Assembly (NCBI RefSeq): GCF_000968135.1
Contig: NZ_FO538765.1
Location: forward strand, 2,926,001-2,990,000
DNA length: 64,000 nt
From: Magnetospira sp. QH-2
Lineage (GTDB): Bacteria; Pseudomonadota; Alphaproteobacteria; Rhodospirillales; Magnetospiraceae
Direction: 5' to 3'
In this document: piece after piece, positions 1 to 9,898 of the stretch
Layout of the letters: every line of letters begins with the position of its first letter
Position numbering within the stretch: the stretch's first letter is position 1
Translations under genes and position numbers: made by a program
Notes under the pieces: generated by a model
The model's input: the letters and a program-made list of their open reading frames with translations, nothing else
Told to the model about the DNA's origin: nothing
Databases searched by the model: none

Positions 1-463
1 CTCGTTGCCGGTTAATCAATGCGGCCAGATAGTCACGGGCCAAACCCGCCAAAGGATTGTCGTCGCGCAGGTAGGACTGTGGCTCGTCCGGCATATGGGG
101 AAGTTGGCGAATGGCCGCGTCCAGGGCTGCCAAGGCGCAGGTGCGTTGGTCCCCGGCCAATCGGTCCGCAACCACCTCGCGCATGATGGCAAAGTGATCC
201 GCAAGATCAGGATGCCCCACACCGAAGCGCCCCAAGACGGCTTTAACCCAGGCAGCATAGGAAAGGAAAACATCGGGCCGATCCTGGTCCGCCGCTTCCA
301 ACAGGTAGCCCACATGGAAGCGTGAATCCTGAATGCATTTGGACCGACCGGTCTTTCCGTATCGCCCTTCCAAGCTCGGGTCTCGCTCATATTGCAAATC
401 AACCACGGCGGCGGCGATGGCTTCACCGATGGAACCATATCCACTAAGAGGCTGAACGAGCAT
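1..463 (-). CDS. Partial gene, possible N-terminal helical domain of a cobalamin-binding-type protein
   Basis: This reading frame opens at ATG 463 (start MLVQPLSGYGSIGEA) behind a GGGGGAA ribosome-binding stretch and runs off the left edge without a stop. About 154 codons are visible. The protein-like part reads SRFHVGYLLEAADQDRPDVF and continues with LSYAAWVKAVLGRFGV. This Ala/Leu-rich helical pattern recalls the helical domain that precedes B12-binding domains in corrinoid sensory proteins. No DxHxxG cobalamin motif is visible, because the rest lies outside the window. The family assignment is inference from pattern only. The overlapping frames on both strands look like low-complexity shadows. 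Confidence 0.45.
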   Translation of the reverse strand, partial: MLVQPLSGYGSIGEAIAAAVVDLQYERDPSLEGRYGKTGRSKCIQDSRFHVGYLLEAADQDRPDVFLSYAAWVKAVLGRFGVGHPDLADHFAIMREVVADRLAGDQRTCALAALDAAIRQLPHMPDEPQSYLRDDNPLAGLARDYLAALINRQR

Positions 464-489
464 GGGGATTCCCCCTTTTCACTTGGGTA

Positions 490-786
490 TCAGGAAACAA
501 CGTGTTCGTAGGCGCGTATTTTTGTCTTTTTCGGATTGAGCTTCAATCCTTTGGGGATCCCGGCATGGGAGTCGGAATAAGCATGGCTGTGGTACCAGGT
601 CTCGTAGCTGGCCTCGTCTTCCCAAAAGGTAATCAATTGAATCTCGGCGGGATTGTCGAGCGGGCTGACCACATCGATCCGAATAAACCCGGGGGCGCCA
701 TCAACCATATGGGGGCGTTCGCGGAAGGCTTTTTTGACTTCCGCTTCCAGGCCATTGGCCACTTCAAACCGACTGATAACGATATG
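490..786 (-). CDS. Antibiotic biosynthesis monooxygenase (ABM/HmoA-like) domain protein
   Basis: A small ferredoxin-like alpha+beta protein of about 98 residues. It starts VHIVISRFEVANGLEAEVKK and contains PGFIRIDVVSP, LITFWEDEASYETWYHS and SHAGIPKGL, the order typical of the ABM family: N-terminal strand, helix, GF-containing strand, then W-x(n)-W-x-S/H. Members include quinol monooxygenases and the heme-degrading HmoA/IsdG proteins. Which reaction applies cannot be told here. I chose GTG 786 because the longer frame to 864 would begin with TTG and add a stretch unlike the family. It lies downstream of no obvious operon partner. Confidence 0.72.
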   Translation of the reverse strand, partial: HIVISRFEVANGLEAEVKKAFRERPHMVDGAPGFIRIDVVSPLDNPAEIQLITFWEDEASYETWYHSHAYSDSHAGIPKGLKLNPKKTKIRAYEHVVS

Positions 787-958
787 CACTGGTGGGGGCC
801 TCGAGATAATTACCGCCAAAGAATAACAAATGAGGATCAGCGGAGAAACCGCTTTCCCAAACAATCTTTGCGCTTAGGCAACGGTCGGCAGCATCGACAA
901 GAAATATACTTTAGTATAAATTCATTGACCAATCAAAAGGGTGCAATGGGTATTCACA

Positions 959-1504
959 TCAATCTGGATTATCGCCGTATCGAATCTCCAACACCTCGAC
1001 CGGTACCCGGCCCGCCGGGGTATGAACCTTGACCACATCGCCTTCGCCAGCCTTGAACAGGGCCCGGCCAATGGGAGAACGCCAGGAGATACGCCCGCGC
1101 TCCAGGTCCGTTTCGTCGATCCCCACCAGGGTCACGGTATGTTCTTGGTCGTCGTCACCGACATAGGTGACGGTGGCCCCGAAATAGACTTTCTCCAAAT
1201 GGGTTTGGCGGGCCGGATCAACGACCTCGGCATTTTCCAATCGCTTGGTGAGAAAGCGGATGCGGCGGTCGATCTCGCGCAGCTTCTTTTTGCCATAAAT
1301 GTAATCGCCGTTTTCCGAACGATCACCGTTCCCCGCGGCCCAGGAGACGATCTCAACGATCTTCGGACGCTCGTCGCGCATCAGGCCGTGCATCTCCTTC
1401 TCCATGCTCCGGAACCCTTGCGGAGTCATGTAGTTCTTCACACCCGACGGCAGGGCGGGCGCGTCTTCGTCGTCATCGGTATCCGTCTTGGGGTCAGCTT
1501 TCAC
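959..1504 (-). CDS. greB: Transcription elongation factor GreB
   Basis: GreA/GreB rescue backtracked RNA polymerase by stimulating transcript cleavage with an acidic coiled-coil tip placed in the secondary channel. Here YMTPQGFRSMEKEMHGL opens the coiled coil and NGDRSENGDYIYGKKKLREIDRR is the conserved region carrying the acidic tip residues and the GreB-type YGKKKLREIDRR signature. FGATVTYVGDDDQEHTVTLVG, SWRSPIGRALFKAGEGD and VEVLEIRY form the C-terminal FKBP-like domain. The N-terminus carries an extra acidic stretch (about residues 1-18). Its ATG overlaps the end of the bacteriohemerythrin gene, so the two are probably cotranscribed. Confidence 0.93.
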   Translation of the reverse strand: MKADPKTDTDDDEDAPALPSGVKNYMTPQGFRSMEKEMHGLMRDERPKIVEIVSWAAGNGDRSENGDYIYGKKKLREIDRRIRFLTKRLENAEVVDPARQTHLEKVYFGATVTYVGDDDQEHTVTLVGIDETDLERGRISWRSPIGRALFKAGEGDVVKVHTPAGRVPVEVLEIRYGDNPD

Positions 1505-1907
1505 CGGCGAGATAGGGCTTGTATTTCATGTCCTCGCGCAGGATGTGGCGGATCAACCAGTCGGAAAGGAAGTTCATCAATTCCAAGCTGCCCTTTTCAT
1601 CCAGGCCACTTTCCACCAGTTCGGCATGCTTCTCGGCCACCTTGGCGCCCATGGTCTTGTGCAGTTCCTGATGCGCCTCGATATTGGGGTAGTCCGCCAG
1701 CTTCATCAGCCTTTCCTCGGCCTCGAAGTGATAGCGAACATAATCCAGCAGTTCATCCAGGGTCTTGGCAAGAACGCCCTGATCACCGCCGCCGCCTTCA
1801 CCGGCCACCGAATGCACCCGGTTAAGCAAATCGATCAGGATTTTATGGTCGTTGTCGAGAGTTTCCACTCCGACACTCATCTTGTCGTTCCAAACGATCA
1901 TCGCCAT
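1494..1907 (-). CDS. Bacteriohemerythrin
   Basis: A four-helix-bundle, non-heme di-iron O2-binding protein of about 137 residues. The iron ligands are visible in order: the H of [23 protein letters not shown] (HxxxE), HQELHKTM (HxxxH) and HILREDMKY (HxxxxD). The start [17 protein letters not shown] is the usual N-terminus, so ATG 1907 (MAMIVWNDK) is preferred over the 7-residue longer frame. Bacteriohemerythrins supply or sense oxygen in microaerobic and magnetotactic alphaproteobacteria. It overlaps greB by 11 bases on the same strand. Confidence 0.92.
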   Translation of the reverse strand: MAMIVWNDKMSVGVETLDNDHKILIDLLNRVHSVAGEGGGGDQGVLAKTLDELLDYVRYHFEAEERLMKLADYPNIEAHQELHKTMGAKVAEKHAELVESGLDEKGSLELMNFLSDWLIRHILREDMKYKPYLAGES

Positions 1908-2025
1908 GGGAAAACCCCTGTCTATCAATACAAAGCACGCCCTATCGCGAGCGTTTCAATGTCTTGAGCCTATACGCGTGACCGCGCACGCACAAGATCA
2001 TTGCAACACAAAAATCATCCTTGCC

Positions 2026-2586
2026 CTACTTGGACATTTCGGTGCGGAACAGGGCCACGGAATCTGGGTGATGCCATTCGGCGGTCCCCAGCAATCGCGC
2101 CACTTCGTTCCCCTGTTTATCGACCAACAAGGTCATGGGCAGGCTGCGGGCTCCCACCTTCTTCGCCAGAGTCGATTTGTCATCGAAATACAGGTCGATG
2201 CTGGTGAGGTTCTTTTCTTTCAAAAAGGCACGCGCCTTCTCCTGGTTCTTTTTTCCCCGGTCCTGCGACAACGCCAACACCACAAACCCTTCTTCCTTCA
2301 GCATGGCCTGCACATAGTTCAAAGATGGCATTTCGCGGATACAGGGCGGGCACCAAGTGGCCCAGAAGTTCAACAACACCACTTTGCCCCGGAACTCGGC
2401 AATGCTACGTTGCTTGCCCGACCCATCGAGAAACGGTATGTCCGGCACGGGACGGGGCGGGACGGTCCGGACAAGCTTGTGCAGTCCGCTTTCTCTCTCA
2501 CCGGCCAAACCGGTTGCGGGAACCCAGAGCCCGACCATAACCACGGCGGCCAAGACGGCGGCCCTTGCGAGAAACTTGAAGACCAT
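2026..2586 (-). CDS. TlpA-like periplasmic thiol-disulfide oxidoreductase
   Basis: The N-terminus [20 protein letters not shown] is a signal sequence or membrane anchor. The mature part is a thioredoxin fold with [22 protein letters not shown], giving the redox-active CPPC characteristic of TlpA/ResA proteins, and the cis-Pro loop in [14 protein letters not shown]. TlpA/ResA proteins reduce periplasmic cysteines, for example in cytochrome c or oxidase maturation. The actual partner is not indicated by context. The gene is divergent from argH, with only about 45 bp between the starts. Confidence 0.88.
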   Translation of the reverse strand: MVFKFLARAAVLAAVVMVGLWVPATGLAGERESGLHKLVRTVPPRPVPDIPFLDGSGKQRSIAEFRGKVVLLNFWATWCPPCIREMPSLNYVQAMLKEEGFVVLALSQDRGKKNQEKARAFLKEKNLTSIDLYFDDKSTLAKKVGARSLPMTLLVDKQGNEVARLLGTAEWHHPDSVALFRTEMSK

Positions 2587-2631
2587 GATCAATCCTTATT
2601 CCTTTGTCCCGACCCCACGGGAAACCTTCTT

Positions 2632-4032
2632 ATGAGCGGCGGCAGCACCATCTGGGGCGGCCGGTTTGGTGGTGGGCCCTCTGAAATCATGGAGGAGATC
2701 AACGCCTCCATCGGCTTCGACCGGCGTCTGTACGCCCAGGACATCGCCGCCTCCATGGCCCATTGCCGGATGCTGGCGCGCGCAGGGATCATATCCGAGG
2801 CCGACGCCAAGTCCATCCTTGATGGTCTAGCAAAGATCCGTGACGAAATTGAGGCCGGAAGTTTCACCTTCCGGCGGGACCTGGAAGACATCCACATGAA
2901 TGTGGAGTCCCGGCTGACCGACCTGATCGGCGAGGCGGCCGGTCGTCTGCACACCGCCCGCTCGCGCAATGATCAGGTAGCCACCGACTTCAAGCTCTGG
3001 GTCCGCGACGCGTTTGATCGCCTGGACCTGGGCTTGCAGGCCTTGCAACAGGCATTGATTGATCGGGCCGAGACCCATGCCGCCGACGTTCTGCCGGGCT
3101 TCACCCACTTGCAAAGCGCGCAGCCGGTGACCCTGGGGCATCATCTGCTCGCCTATGTGGAAATGACCGGGCGCGACCGGGGACGGGCCAAGGACGCCCG
3201 CGCCCGGATGAATGAATCCCCGTTGGGCGCCGCCGCCCTGGCCGGGACCTCTTTTCCCATCGACCGGGAAATGACCGCCCGGGAAATGGGCTTCGACCGT
3301 CCTTGCGCCAATTCCCTGGATGCCGTTTCAGACCGTGATTTCGCCTTGGAATATCTGTCCACCGCCGCCATCGCGGCCACCCATCTGTCGCGGCTGGCCG
3401 AGGAAATGGTCATCTGGTCCAGCGCCCAGTTCGGCTTCGTCAAGCTACCCGACAGCTTCTCCACCGGCAGCTCGATCATGCCGCAAAAGCGCAACCCCGA
3501 TGCCGCCGAGCTGGTCCGGGCCAAGGCCGGGCGGGTCATCGGTGACTTGAACGCCTTGCTGATTGTTATGAAGGGCCTGCCGCTGGCCTATTCCAAGGAC
3601 ATGCAGGACGACAAGGAACCGCTTTTCGAGGCCGCCGACACCCTGGACCTCTGCCTGGCCGCCATGACCGGCATGATCACCGACGTTACCTTTGATACCG
3701 ACCGCATGCGGGCCTCTACGGCTTTGGGTTTCATCACCGCCACCGATCTGGCCGACTGGCTGGTACGGGTATTGGGTCTGCCCTTTCGCCAGGCCCATCA
3801 TGTGACCGGCGCGCTGGTAAAGATGGCAGAGGATCGCGGCATCGATCTGGATCAATTATCATTGCAAGACATGCAGACGGTGGAGCCGGGGATTACCGAG
3901 GACCTGTTTTCGGTTCTGGGGGTCGCTTCATCGGTGGCCAGCCGGACCAGCTTTGGCGGCACCGCGCCGGACAACGTACGCGCCGCCGTGGCCGAGGCCC
4001 GGCGCCGATTTCTCCATGGGGAGGCCGGATGA
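2632..4032 (+). CDS. argH: Argininosuccinate lyase
   Basis: Last step of arginine biosynthesis: argininosuccinate to arginine plus fumarate. The protein begins [12 protein letters not shown], the usual ArgH start, and carries [17 protein letters not shown], the conserved [18 protein letters not shown] histidine region and the fumarase/aspartase signature [12 protein letters not shown]. The 466-residue length is normal. The open frame extends far upstream, but that part is antisense to the TlpA gene, so ATG 2632 is chosen. The stop overlaps the start of the following lipoprotein gene, and lysA follows: an arginine/lysine operon. Confidence 0.97.
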   Translation: MSGGSTIWGGRFGGGPSEIMEEINASIGFDRRLYAQDIAASMAHCRMLARAGIISEADAKSILDGLAKIRDEIEAGSFTFRRDLEDIHMNVESRLTDLIGEAAGRLHTARSRNDQVATDFKLWVRDAFDRLDLGLQALQQALIDRAETHAADVLPGFTHLQSAQPVTLGHHLLAYVEMTGRDRGRAKDARARMNESPLGAAALAGTSFPIDREMTAREMGFDRPCANSLDAVSDRDFALEYLSTAAIAATHLSRLAEEMVIWSSAQFGFVKLPDSFSTGSSIMPQKRNPDAAELVRAKAGRVIGDLNALLIVMKGLPLAYSKDMQDDKEPLFEAADTLDLCLAAMTGMITDVTFDTDRMRASTALGFITATDLADWLVRVLGLPFRQAHHVTGALVKMAEDRGIDLDQLSLQDMQTVEPGITEDLFSVLGVASSVASRTSFGGTAPDNVRAAVAEARRRFLHGEAG

Positions 4033-4166
4033 TGCTCAGCCGCCGAAAATTTCTATCGTTGATGGTTGTGGCGCTTCCGGCGCTGCTGCTTGCCGCCTGC
4101 GGCAAAAAGGGCGCCCCGCGCCATCCTGAAGGCAGCCAATATCCCCGCAAGTACCCAAGCAAGTAA
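4029..4166 (+). CDS. Small LptM/YifL-like lipoprotein
   Basis: A 45-codon gene overlapping the argH stop in the ATGATG arrangement. It encodes a basic start (MMLSRRKF), a hydrophobic stretch and the lipobox LLAAC followed by [15 protein letters not shown]. The CG-x-KG-P pattern after the lipobox is typical of the LptM (YifL) family, a lipoprotein that assists LptD oxidative maturation in enterobacteria. Whether the role is the same here is inference. The position between argH and lysA is common for this lipoprotein in proteobacteria. Confidence 0.85.
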   Translation: MMLSRRKFLSLMVVALPALLLAACGKKGAPRHPEGSQYPRKYPSK

Positions 4167-4175
4167 GAGTTCCCC

Positions 4176-5456
4176 ATGGACCATTTCCAATATCGTGACG
4201 GCCAGATGCATGTGGAAGACGTGCCGCTCGCCACCATCGCCGAGTCGGTCGGCACGCCGTTCTATTGTTATTCCAGCGCCACCCTGGAACGGCACTATGA
4301 CGCCTTCGCCGATGCCTTCGAGGGCCAGAACGCCCTGGTGGCCTATGCCATCAAAGCCAATTCCAACATGGCAGTGATCCGCACTCTGGGCCTGCGCGGC
4401 GCCGGAGTCGCCCTGGTTTCCGGCGGCGAGCTGCGCCGGGCTCAACAAGCAGGCATTCCCGCACAAAAAATCGTATTCTCGGGCGTCGGCAAGACCGAAG
4501 CGGAATTGATTGCCGGACTGGATGCGGGCATTTTGCAGTTCAACGTGGAATCCGAACCGGAGTTGCGCAAGCTGTCGGAAATCGCCGTGGCCCGTGGCAA
4601 GACGGCGCCGGTGGCCATCCGGGTCAATCCGGATGTGGACGCCGGTGTGCATCACAAGATCACCACCGGACTGAAGGAAAACAAGTTCGGTATCGAATGG
4701 ACGGCGGCCCGGGAGATCTATGCCAAGGCCCGCGACCTGCCGGGGATCGAGGTGGTCGGGCTGTCGGTCCATATCGGCTCGCAATTGCTCGATCTGGAAC
4801 CTTTCCGCAAGGCCTTTCTCAAGATCAGCGATCTGGTGGCCATGCTGCGCCAGGACGGCCATGATATCCGCAACCTGGACCTGGGCGGTGGATTGGGCAT
4901 TCCCTATGACGGCGGACCGTCTCCGGCACCCGCCGACTATGCGGCGCTGGTCAAGGAAACCGTGGGCAACCTGGATTGCCTGTTGGTGCTTGAACCCGGT
5001 CGCATGATCACTGGCAACGCCGGAGTGCTGGTCACCCGGCTGCTGTACCGCAAGGAAGGCGCCACCCGGACCTTCTATGTGGTCGATGCGGGCATGAACG
5101 ATTTGATGCGTCCGACCCTCTATGACGCCTACCATCATATGGAACCGGTGCGGCAATCGGACAGCAACGCCGAACCCTTGCCGGTGGACGTGGTCGGCCC
5201 CATTTGTGAAACCGGCGATACCTTTGGCAAACAGCGCCCTTTGCCCGCCATGGAGCAAGGGGATCTGTTGATCATGCGCACCGCCGGAGCCTATGGCGCG
5301 GTGATGGCCAACACCTATAACACCCGCGCGGGAATCCCCGAGGTGCTGGCTTCCGGCGACCGTTGGACGGTGGTGCGTCGGCGGATGGAAGTGGCCGATC
5401 TGCTGGCCTTGGAATCCATGCCCGACTGGTTGGAGGGAGATGACGACCCGGCGTGA
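4176..5456 (+). CDS. lysA: Diaminopimelate decarboxylase
   Basis: PLP-dependent fold-type III decarboxylase converting meso-diaminopimelate to lysine. Visible signatures are the pyridoxal-lysine strand VAYAIKANSNMAV, SGGELRRA, the SVHIGSQL histidine loop, the glycine loop LDLGGGLGIPY, LEPGR and the C-terminal ICETGDTFG with MRTAGAYGAVMANTYNTR at the dimer active site. Full length at 426 residues. The reading frame overlaps the next gene by 17 bp, indicating coupled translation. Confidence 0.97.
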   Translation: MDHFQYRDGQMHVEDVPLATIAESVGTPFYCYSSATLERHYDAFADAFEGQNALVAYAIKANSNMAVIRTLGLRGAGVALVSGGELRRAQQAGIPAQKIVFSGVGKTEAELIAGLDAGILQFNVESEPELRKLSEIAVARGKTAPVAIRVNPDVDAGVHHKITTGLKENKFGIEWTAAREIYAKARDLPGIEVVGLSVHIGSQLLDLEPFRKAFLKISDLVAMLRQDGHDIRNLDLGGGLGIPYDGGPSPAPADYAALVKETVGNLDCLLVLEPGRMITGNAGVLVTRLLYRKEGATRTFYVVDAGMNDLMRPTLYDAYHHMEPVRQSDSNAEPLPVDVVGPICETGDTFGKQRPLPAMEQGDLLIMRTAGAYGAVMANTYNTRAGIPEVLASGDRWTVVRRRMEVADLLALESMPDWLEGDDDPA

Positions 5457-7857
5457 GACCAGACTGAACCGCCTGTTACCGCTGGCCCGTGCCGGGCTGG
5501 CCTGGGAAATCCTTTGGCCTCGGCTATGGATTCCCATCGGGCTGCTCTATCTGTTTTTTGCCATCGCTCTTACCGACTGGCTGCCATTGTTGCCCGGGTG
5601 GCTGCATGGGCTGCTGCTGGCATCCTTCGCCGTCGGGTTTTTGCTGACCTTGATCCGAGCCGTGATCACCGCGCCGGCGGTCACCGAGGCGGAAGTCGCC
5701 CGACGATTGGAGACTGACAGCGCGCTCGTCCACCATCCCTTGACCACCCTCCGCGACAAACCTGTCAACCCGAACCAGCGTGACTCGCGGACCGATGCCC
5801 TGTGGCGGGCTCATGTATCTCGGGCGGCTCAAACTCTCGACAGGCTGCGCTGGACGCCGCCGCGCCCCGAGGTCGCCAAACTGGATCCCTGGGCCCTGCG
5901 CACGGTTCCACTATTGCTTTTGGTTGCGGCCATCGCCACGGCCTGGGGCGATATCCCCCCCCGTCTGGGTCGCGCCCTGACCCCGGTGGCGGCTTCTGAT
6001 TCCTTTCCGCTGGCTCAGTTGGATATGTGGATCACACCGCCGGACTATACGGGCGTTCCGCCGCTGCACCGGGATCAGGCCGGTTTGGGGCCGGTCCGCG
6101 TGCCGGTGCGGAGCCGTCTGCTCTTGCAGGTTTCCGGCTCGGACGCGGATTTGGTGCTGCGCCAGGGCGATCAGGATACCCCCTTGTCAGACCTGGGGGA
6201 TGGCAGCCGACGGGTCGAGGTTGTTCTTGATCGCGGCAACGATATTCAACTCTTGGCGGGTGCGGATCCCGTCGCCGCTTGGCCGTTGAGCCTGATCCCC
6301 GATCTCGCGCCCGACCTGGCATTCGCCGAAGCCCCGGAAGGCAACAGCCTGGGCCTGCTCAAGGTGGCCTATAGCGGTCGCGACGACTATGGCATTGTCG
6401 CCATGGATTTGGTGATCAACTTGCCGGCGACAACCATCGCGGCCCAGCGGATCGCCCTGGCCCCGCCCTCCGAACGACGCCCGATCGGACGCCTCAACCA
6501 TGACATGGCCCGCCATGCCTGGGCCGGACAAAAGGCGGCCTTGCGCCTTTGGGCCCGGGATGCGGCGGGCAATGAAACAGTCACCGAACCGGTGCTGACC
6601 TCTTTGCCGACCCGGGTCTTTTCCCATCCGGTGGCCACGGAACTGGCAAGACTGCGGTCCCGTCTGGCCTCGGACAAACAGAGCCGGGTCTATGGGGCTC
6701 TCAGCTTGAACCGCCTGAAGCGGAACCCAGATGCCTTTGATCACGACATCGTGGTCTATCTCGGACTGGCGACCGCCCAGACCCGCCTGTTGGAAAACAA
6801 TGATCCAGCGGTCATAGGTGTCCTGCGCGACCTGTTTTGGGATCTGGCCCTGCGCCTGGAGGAAGGCAACATGGGTCTGGCCCGCCGGGACCTGGAAAAG
6901 GCGCGGCAGGATCTGTTGGAAGCCCTGCGCGACGGCGTTGACAAGGGCGATCTGGCCGCGTTGGCTCAGTCCCTGCGCGAGGCCATGGAGCGCATGATGC
7001 GGGCGATGGAGAAGGCTCTGAGCGATGTGCCCCCGGACCTGCAACCGTTGATGGAGGCCACCCGGGTGGTGACCGGCGACGATCTGGAACGCATGCTCGA
7101 CAAATTGGCCCAACTGATGCGCGAAGGGAATTTCGAAGAGGCCATGGACCTGCTGGGGGAACTGGGCCAGATCACCAATGCGCTCCAGGAAGCCGGGAAA
7201 GGTGGCATGGACCCGGAAGCCCTGCGCGCCGCCCAGGAAATCCTTGACGACCTCCGGGCCTTGGAAAGCGAGCAGCAACAGGTGATGGACGAAACTTTCC
7301 GCACCGTCCCGCCCCAAACTCCCATGGACCCGAAGGTCCCCAGGGCCAAGCGCAAGATGGACGCCGATGAAAGGGCTCGGTTGCAGTCGTTGGCGGAGCG
7401 GCAGCAGGATCTGGCCGGGCGCCTGACGAAGACCCGTGGGAAACTGGCCAAGCTGTTGGGGGATGTACCGCTGGACCTGACCAAGGCCGGTTTGGCCATG
7501 AGCCGGGCCGAACGGGCCTTGGAGAGCCAGCGGGCCCGTAGCGCCCTGCCCCGCCAGTCCGAGGCTCTGGACGGGTTACGCAAGGGTCTGGATCAGATGT
7601 TGCAGGATCTATCCAAGGCGGCGGGCGGCGGCAAAGGCCGCATGCCGATGATGGGCCGAGGCCAGGGGCAAGATCCCTTTGGACGCCGGGGGGGATCCCC
7701 CATGGGCGAGGCGCAGACCGGCCCCATTGGCATTCCCAAGGAAGGTGTCGCCGAACGGGCCACCAAGATCCGCCGGGAAATCCAGCGCCGGGCCAATGAA
7801 GACCAACGATCAAACGAAGAGCGCCGCTACCTGCGGCGACTCCTCGAAAGGGAATAA
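5440..7857 (+). CDS. DUF4175 (TIGR02302-type) membrane protein
   Basis: An 805-residue alphaproteobacterial protein. Two hydrophobic segments near residues 25-65 (PIGLLYLFFAIALTDWLPLL and LLLASFAVGFLLTLI) and one near 150-165 (LRTVPLLLLVAAIATAWGD) are followed by a large extracytoplasmic or cytoplasmic region. That region turns into a helical Met/Gln/Arg-rich C-terminal half (REAMERMMRAMEKALSD, LDQMLQDLSKAAGGGKG). This architecture matches the family annotated DUF4175. Its function is not established. It is translationally coupled to lysA and convergent with the next gene. Confidence 0.85.
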   Translation: MTTRRETRLNRLLPLARAGLAWEILWPRLWIPIGLLYLFFAIALTDWLPLLPGWLHGLLLASFAVGFLLTLIRAVITAPAVTEAEVARRLETDSALVHHPLTTLRDKPVNPNQRDSRTDALWRAHVSRAAQTLDRLRWTPPRPEVAKLDPWALRTVPLLLLVAAIATAWGDIPPRLGRALTPVAASDSFPLAQLDMWITPPDYTGVPPLHRDQAGLGPVRVPVRSRLLLQVSGSDADLVLRQGDQDTPLSDLGDGSRRVEVVLDRGNDIQLLAGADPVAAWPLSLIPDLAPDLAFAEAPEGNSLGLLKVAYSGRDDYGIVAMDLVINLPATTIAAQRIALAPPSERRPIGRLNHDMARHAWAGQKAALRLWARDAAGNETVTEPVLTSLPTRVFSHPVATELARLRSRLASDKQSRVYGALSLNRLKRNPDAFDHDIVVYLGLATAQTRLLENNDPAVIGVLRDLFWDLALRLEEGNMGLARRDLEKARQDLLEALRDGVDKGDLAALAQSLREAMERMMRAMEKALSDVPPDLQPLMEATRVVTGDDLERMLDKLAQLMREGNFEEAMDLLGELGQITNALQEAGKGGMDPEALRAAQEILDDLRALESEQQQVMDETFRTVPPQTPMDPKVPRAKRKMDADERARLQSLAERQQDLAGRLTKTRGKLAKLLGDVPLDLTKAGLAMSRAERALESQRARSALPRQSEALDGLRKGLDQMLQDLSKAAGGGKGRMPMMGRGQGQDPFGRRGGSPMGEAQTGPIGIPKEGVAERATKIRREIQRRANEDQRSNEERRYLRRLLERE

Positions 7858-7866
7858 CCAACCCAA

Positions 7867-9003
7867 TCAATTAGTTGGCGGATCCTTGGTGAACAAAACT
7901 TCCAGGTTGGCCGCTTCTTCGCTCAGATTCCGCAGCACCGCCTTGAACCGCTGGCGTCCGGCGGCATTCACATCCGGTTGAGACGGTTTGACCACCAGGC
8001 TCTGAACTTCAACGCCGTTCTGGTTGACCACCGACAGCTTGATGTTCGGGATCGACCGGTCGATTTCGGAGATGTTGACGATTTCGCCGCGCACGACCAT
8101 CACCTGGGCGCCGCCTTCATCGCTGAACTCGGTCTTGGTATTTTGAATCTCAAGCCCGGCGCCCATTTCCTCTTCTGTTTCCATAGCCTCGAGGATTCCC
8201 TCGGCCCCCGGCACCATCTCGCCCAGTTCATCCTTGTAGAAGTAGGCCCCCATGCCCGCTGCCACCGCCAGCAAGGCGACGATGATTAGGATCACGCGCA
8301 GAATGGCGCCACCCTTTTTCTCTTTTTTGTCCGGCTCGTCCAGGTCGGCGGTAAAGACCTGCGGAATGGGTTCCGGGTCCGGCATCTTTTCGAATTCCTC
8401 GAATTCGCCCCCGTCGTCCTCGTCATCATCGGCAAATGACGCCATCGGTTCGGGATCCGGCTCGTTGGCCAGTTCCTCGGGCATCTCTTCCGGCTCTTCC
8501 TCGGGTTCCGGCTCAGGTTCGGGTTCCGGCTCGGGAACCTCGTCCTCTACCGCGATGTCTTCCGGATCGGGCTCGGGTTCCTCGGGCAAACTGAATTGGA
8601 TATCGTCTTCATCCTCTTCCGGTTCCGGCTCGGGCGCCGGATCGGGCAGAGGTTGATTCATATCGGGCATTTGCCCCGGCGGCATTTGACCAGGCTGCAT
8701 TTGACCAGGCTGGCCCGGCTGGCCGTATGGCGGCGGATAGCCACCCGGCGGCGGGTAATAGGCTCCCGGCGGCGGCGGATAATAGGGCGGCTGCTGCGGA
8801 TAGCCACCCGGCGGACCATAGGGGTAGGCCTGTTCTTGTGGTGGAGGCGGGGGCGGAGGCGGAGGCGCCGGTTGGTTGGCCTCCTGCTGGGTCTGGTTCC
8901 AATTATGGCCGCAATTGGAACAGCGGACCGTACGGCCCTGCGCGCCCAATGTGGCGGGATCGATGGAATAGCTTGTTGAACAATTCGGACAAGTAATAAT
9001 CAT
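7867..9003 (-). CDS. Zinc-ribbon (MJ0042-type) DUF3426-like membrane protein
   Basis: The N-terminus MIITCPNCSTSYSIDP with VRCSNCGHNW is a CxxC...CxxC zinc ribbon of the MJ0042 type. Next come a long Pro/Gly/Tyr-rich segment (about residues 45-115), a strongly acidic Glu-Pro repeat segment (about 115-225), one transmembrane helix (ILRVILIIVALLAVAAGMGAYFY) and a C-terminal beta domain (VRGEIVNISEIDRSIPNIKLSV) typical of DUF3426. Topology is probably cytoplasmic ribbon, then TM, then periplasmic domain. The role is unknown. It is divergent from ftsE, as in many alphaproteobacteria. Confidence 0.85.
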   Translation of the reverse strand: MIITCPNCSTSYSIDPATLGAQGRTVRCSNCGHNWNQTQQEANQPAPPPPPPPPPQEQAYPYGPPGGYPQQPPYYPPPPGAYYPPPGGYPPPYGQPGQPGQMQPGQMPPGQMPDMNQPLPDPAPEPEPEEDEDDIQFSLPEEPEPDPEDIAVEDEVPEPEPEPEPEPEEEPEEMPEELANEPDPEPMASFADDDEDDGGEFEEFEKMPDPEPIPQVFTADLDEPDKKEKKGGAILRVILIIVALLAVAAGMGAYFYKDELGEMVPGAEGILEAMETEEEMGAGLEIQNTKTEFSDEGGAQVMVVRGEIVNISEIDRSIPNIKLSVVNQNGVEVQSLVVKPSQPDVNAAGRQRFKAVLRNLSEEAANLEVLFTKDPPTN

Positions 9004-9177
9004 CGAGCGCGAAAACCTTCCTAAGTTTCCAACCCTTATAGGCTTTTACTCGATCAAAGGCAAGATGCTGAGAGGCACAATCCCCAACCCTTGGCCCCTG
9101 GACGCGGAAGGCCGGGCATGCGAAAGTGCGCCCGCGGTCAAAAGCAACTTGCAAACAAAGGTAATCAGGCGGATTTG

Positions 9178-9897
9178 ATGCACTCCGACGATGAAAAAGT
9201 GGTGCGATTCGAGAATGTCGGACTGCGCTACGGACTGGGTCCGGAAGTGTTGCAGGATCTGTCGTTCACGCTGGATGCCGGATCGTTTCATTTCCTGGTC
9301 GGCCCGTCGGGTGCCGGTAAATCATCGCTGCTTAAATTGATGTACCTGGCCTTGAAGCCGTCGCGGGGGCTGATCACCCTTTTCGGACGCGATGTGGCCA
9401 CCACCCCGCGCGATCAGATGCCGGAACTGCGCCGCCGCATTGGTGTGGTGTTTCAGGAGTTTCGCCTACTCAAACATTTGAGCACCTTCGACAATGTGGC
9501 CCTGCCCCTGCGCGTCGCCGGTATCCGCGAAGCCGAGGTCCGCCGCCATGTGGAAGAACTTCTGGCCTGGGTCGGCTTGCAAGATCACATGAAAGCCCGC
9601 CCGCCGACTTTGTCGGGCGGACAGCAGCAACGGGTGGCCATTGCCCGCGCGGTGATCGCCCGCCCGCATCTGTTGCTGGCCGATGAGCCCACCGGCAACG
9701 TGGACGACCGCATCGCCGAGCGGTTGGTGCATCTATTCGAGGAATTGAACCGCCTGGGAACGACGGTGGTGGTCGCCACCCACAACGAAAACCTGATCCG
9801 CAGCCGCGAATATCCGGTGATCCGCTTGAATATTGGACAGGTGGATTTCACCACCGCCCAGGACGCCATGATCCCGCCAAGACAGGAGGCCGGATAA
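9178..9897 (+). CDS. ftsE: Cell division ATP-binding protein FtsE
   Basis: ABC ATPase that pairs with FtsX to regulate periplasmic murein hydrolases at the septum. The Walker [16 protein letters not shown], the Q-loop [18 protein letters not shown], the signature [14 protein letters not shown] and Walker [13 protein letters not shown] are all present. ATG 9178 ([16 protein letters not shown]) is chosen; the upstream 29 codons of open frame look non-coding. ftsX follows after a single base, so they form one transcript. Confidence 0.95.
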   Translation: MHSDDEKVVRFENVGLRYGLGPEVLQDLSFTLDAGSFHFLVGPSGAGKSSLLKLMYLALKPSRGLITLFGRDVATTPRDQMPELRRRIGVVFQEFRLLKHLSTFDNVALPLRVAGIREAEVRRHVEELLAWVGLQDHMKARPPTLSGGQQQRVAIARAVIARPHLLLADEPTGNVDDRIAERLVHLFEELNRLGTTVVVATHNENLIRSREYPVIRLNIGQVDFTTAQDAMIPPRQEAG

Positions 9898-9898
9898 C

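Noticed and set aside
16..444. The 142-aa minus frame and the 106-aa plus frame at the left edge
   Set aside because: Both are Trp/Pro/Arg-rich shadows; a third frame starting at 463 has an RBS and protein-like helices.
8460..8680. Short tandem DNA repeat encoding Glu-Pro runs
   Set aside because: It is the acidic low-complexity linker of the zinc-ribbon protein, not an independent repeat element.
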